DNA of 64,000 bases, from contig NZ_BANS01000022.1 in NCBI RefSeq assembly GCF_000332995.1, forward strand, positions 58,782 through 122,781, in the 5' to 3' direction. Of the stretch, positions 63,905-64,000 are shown piece by piece; position 1 is the first letter of the stretch; every line of letters begins with the position of its first letter. The notes below the pieces were generated by a model. It ran no database searches. It saw only the letters and a list, made by a program, of their open reading frames with translations, and had not been told where the DNA came from. The translations under genes were made by a program, and so were the position numbers. Origin of the DNA: Gordonia amicalis NBRC 100051 = JCM 11271. Lineage in GTDB: Bacteria; Actinomycetota; Actinomycetes; Mycobacteriales; Mycobacteriaceae.

Positions 63905-64000
63905 AACCCCATGCCGGTTGAGCCGACACCGAGCGCAGCGAGGCGTCGCGTCGAAACCCGCCCGCTGAGCAACCCATGCCGGTTGAGCCGACTCCGAGCG
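63905..64000. repeat. Dispersed repeats at the window end (GGTTGAGCCGAC type)
   Basis: CATGCCGGTTGAGCCGACAC and CATGCCGGTTGAGCCGACTC, each followed by a GAGCG word, occur about 60 bp apart. They are the reverse complement of the GGCTCAACCGGCATG words of the 43.7-43.9 kb array. The element runs on past the window edge. Confidence 0.75.

Overview
The window comes from a high-GC actinobacterium of the mycolic-acid group (Mycobacteriales), most likely Gordonia or a close relative. The evidence is an F420-dependent glucose-6-phosphate dehydrogenase (fgd1), the arabinofuranosyltransferase aftD with its wall-biogenesis neighbours, a fadE5/fadA2/fabG4/htdX set, and an MmpS-like protein. Two blocks recall Mycobacterium tuberculosis gene order from memory: fgd1-pta-ackA (Rv0407-Rv0409), here split by about 12 kb of accessory genes, and an Rv0224c-Rv0244c-like block that is rearranged and interrupted by extra genes.

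Layout. 0-4.5 kb: start of ackA, pta, an alkyl-DHAP-synthase-like flavoenzyme and a TetR regulator. 4.6-7.1 kb: two broken genes, the 3' part of an NAD-glutamate dehydrogenase and the 3' part of a PucR-type regulator, whose missing 5' ends meet head to head. 7.1-13.3 kb: an accessory cluster on the minus strand (RibB-like protein without the usual catalytic residues, EutH-type transporter, SDR, DUF861-like cupin, luciferase-like monooxygenase, flavin reductase, TetR regulator). 13.3-19.5 kb: EamA exporter, fgd1, an ABC exporter, small membrane proteins and an esterase. 19.6-23.5 kb: a Pls/PosA-type single-module NRPS. 23.6-30.3 kb: HdeD-like protein, thioesterase, secreted DUF4185 protein, DUF305 and DUF6153-like pair, PAP2-family membrane protein, a small protein and endonuclease IV. 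30.7-41.6 kb: fadE5, alcohol dehydrogenase, SDR, VanW protein, fadA2, fabG4-htdX and their probable TetR regulator. 41.6-60.3 kb: lpqI, a universal stress protein, two broken DJ-1/PfpI-superfamily genes, a DUF2613 protein, aftD, acyltransferase, DUF3068 protein, SRPBCC protein, flippase, CitE-like protein, a GT-C-like membrane protein, GT4 glycosyltransferase, methyltransferase and MmpS-like protein. 60.4-63.8 kb: an FtsX-type ABC permease with its ATPase.

How the parts work together. The fatty-acid genes appear to share one regulator: the TetR gene at 40.9 kb, the fadA2/fabG4 divergent promoter and the fadE5 upstream region each carry a TTAC-N6-GTAA palindrome. The 46-59 kb genes look like machinery for assembling arabinan and other envelope glycans. 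The accessory cluster between pta and fgd1 joins a two-component flavin monooxygenase to a transporter and is the best candidate for an undescribed catabolic system.

Cautions. Several conserved genes are interrupted by single-base indels, some in homopolymer runs, while the longest genes (aftD, pls) are intact. Some breaks may therefore be sequencing errors. Intergenic regions hold tandem arrays and long palindromic elements of at least three families. No rRNA, tRNA, CRISPR array, insertion sequence or phage gene was recognised.
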